DNA of 64,000 bases from Pirellulales bacterium. GTDB lineage: Bacteria > Planctomycetota > Planctomycetia > Pirellulales > Thermoguttaceae. Below, one piece after another: positions 63,279-64,000 of this stretch; position 1 is the stretch's first letter; each line of letters starts with the position of its first letter. The DNA is taken from the NCBI GenBank assembly GCA_016931995.1, contig JAFGDS010000008.1, forward strand, positions 20,221 to 84,220, read 5' to 3'. The translations under genes were made by a program, and so were the position numbers. The notes under the pieces are model-generated. The model made no database searches. It was given only the letters and a program-made list of their open reading frames with translations, and had not been told where the DNA came from.

Positions 63279-63293
63279 GATCTTTGACAATTT
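63279..63293 (+). promoter_or_regulatory. boxA-like rRNA antitermination site
   Basis: GATCTTTGACAATTT closely resembles the bacterial boxA sequence (GCTCTTTAACAATTT type) that recruits NusB-NusE and prevents premature termination in rRNA operons. Confidence 0.65.
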
Positions 63294-63330
63294 GGTTGTG
63301 TTTGAAGTGGCATCTTTAGATGAACCACGT

Positions 63331-63354
63331 CCGCGGATCCGCTTGGATCCGCGG
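63331..63354 (+). other. rRNA leader hairpin 2
   Basis: CCGCGGATCC-GCTT-GGATCCGCGG is a perfect 10-bp stem with a 4-base loop in the 23S leader; a role in leader folding or RNase III processing is possible. Confidence 0.7.
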
Positions 63355-63540
63355 GGGAAGTTCATACGAGTCCTTAGAGGCGGCCGTCGGTCCGGAGCGG
63401 ATTTCCGTTGCCGGGTCGCGCGGTCGCCATAGAGCAATCGTTACATGGATCGGGACAGGCGTCGGCCCTCGGGTCGGCGAGCGGCTGTCCGATGCAGGTA
63501 GCAGCAGCGTGGATCGGCGCTTTCGAGCGTTGGATTCATG

Positions 63541-64000
63541 TGGCCAAGCTACTAAGGGCACATGGGGGATGTCTTGGTGTCAGGAGATGTTGAAGGGCGT
63601 GGAAGACTGCGATAAGCCCGGGGGAGTTGCCAAACGAGCGTTGATCCCGGGATACCCGAACCGACTTGCGCTGAATCCATAGGCGCGGGTGAGCAACCCG
63701 GCGAACTGAAACATCTCAGTAACCGGTGGAAAAGAAAGAAAAATCGATTTCCCAAGTAGCGGCGAGCGAAACGGAAAGAGCCCAAACCGCGGGGGTTTTC
63801 CCCTGCGGGGTTGTAGGGCCTCTCACATGGGAGTCACAAAGCGGCTAGTTAGCGGAATCGTCTGGAAAGGCGGACCATAGAGGGTGACAGTCCCGTACGC
63901 GGCAGTTAGTCGCCTCCCGAGGGGTACCTGAGTAGGTCGGGCCACGTGGAATCCCGACTGAATCTACGGGGACCATCCCGTAAGGCTAAATACTCCCTGA
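63541..64000 (+). rRNA. rrl: 23S ribosomal RNA, 5' part
   Basis: The 5' end of a 23S rRNA gene, running off the right edge of the window. Conserved segments in order: GCCAAGCTACTAAGGGCAC at the 5' end, TGCGATAAGCC, CTGAATCCATAGGC, GAACTGAAACATCTCAGTA and CCAAGTAGCGGCGAGCGAA. The first base is placed near 63541 by alignment with the E. coli start. No 16S rRNA or tRNA lies upstream; protein genes occupy that side, so the 23S has its own promoters. Confidence 0.97.

Overview
The window is GC-rich, densely coding bacterial DNA. It most probably comes from a member of the Planctomycetota. The protein families point that way: a giant CotH/lamin-tail protein with a LEPR-XLL-like N-terminus, two PEP-CTERM proteins, a GH172 (DUF2961) protein, a DUF1080 protein, a DUF1573 protein, planctomycete-style S1 and FtsK proteins, and a 23S rRNA gene with no 16S gene upstream of it. 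The phylum call is inference; genus and species cannot be read from the sequence.

Layout. Positions 1-6.1 kb hold the end of a Gfo/Idh/MocA oxidoreductase, a GH172-type hydrolase, a secreted thioredoxin-like protein and a large Gly/Met-rich lipoprotein. From about 6 to 26 kb every gene is on the minus strand: a DUF2617-like protein, a 2144-residue CotH surface protein with a 30-codon leader reading frame, a C69 peptidase, trpC, an NAD(P)H oxidoreductase, glgP, tsaE, thiL, an HtrA protease, a lipoprotein, a papain-like peptidase with dockerin and PEP-CTERM, and a DUF1080 protein. From 26.6 to 32.7 kb a plus-strand group encodes a UroD-type methyltransferase, a 56-residue protein, a corrinoid protein, a DUF1573 protein, a TPR-AAA ATPase and a TPR membrane protein. 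Then come valS, cimA and ftsK (minus), a probable structured RNA near 41 kb, and a PEP-CTERM protein with a clear terminator. From 42.5 to 50.2 kb lie an STN protein, a HEAT/TPR protein, queF, a radical SAM enzyme, a DUF4177 / RbsD-FucU / site-2 protease run, and an S1-domain protein. From 50.3 to 55.6 kb a minus-strand cluster encodes a TonB-dependent receptor, a YfiR-like protein and a CHASE8-type hybrid histidine kinase. The window ends with a MATE transporter, a 1080-residue fusion protein, a PAS histidine kinase, and a 23S rRNA gene with its own promoters, boxA and hairpins.

How genes work together. Three groups look like functional units. (i) Methyltransferase, 56-residue protein and corrinoid protein (26.6-28.7 kb) look like a methyl-transfer cassette. 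(ii) TonB receptor, YfiR and CHASE8 kinase look like an envelope-to-cytoplasm signalling unit, by analogy with YfiR control of CHASE8 proteins. (iii) thiL and tsaE are adjacent housekeeping genes.

Beyond genes, the intergenic spaces carry several families of short palindromic repeats (A-F in the feature list). Some copies reach into genes: one lies inside the DUF1080 reading frame, and others supply stop codons for the DUF1573 and STN genes. One copy sits inside a MITE-like element with 16-bp perfect terminal inverted repeats. No CRISPR array, tRNA gene, transposase or prophage was recognised.
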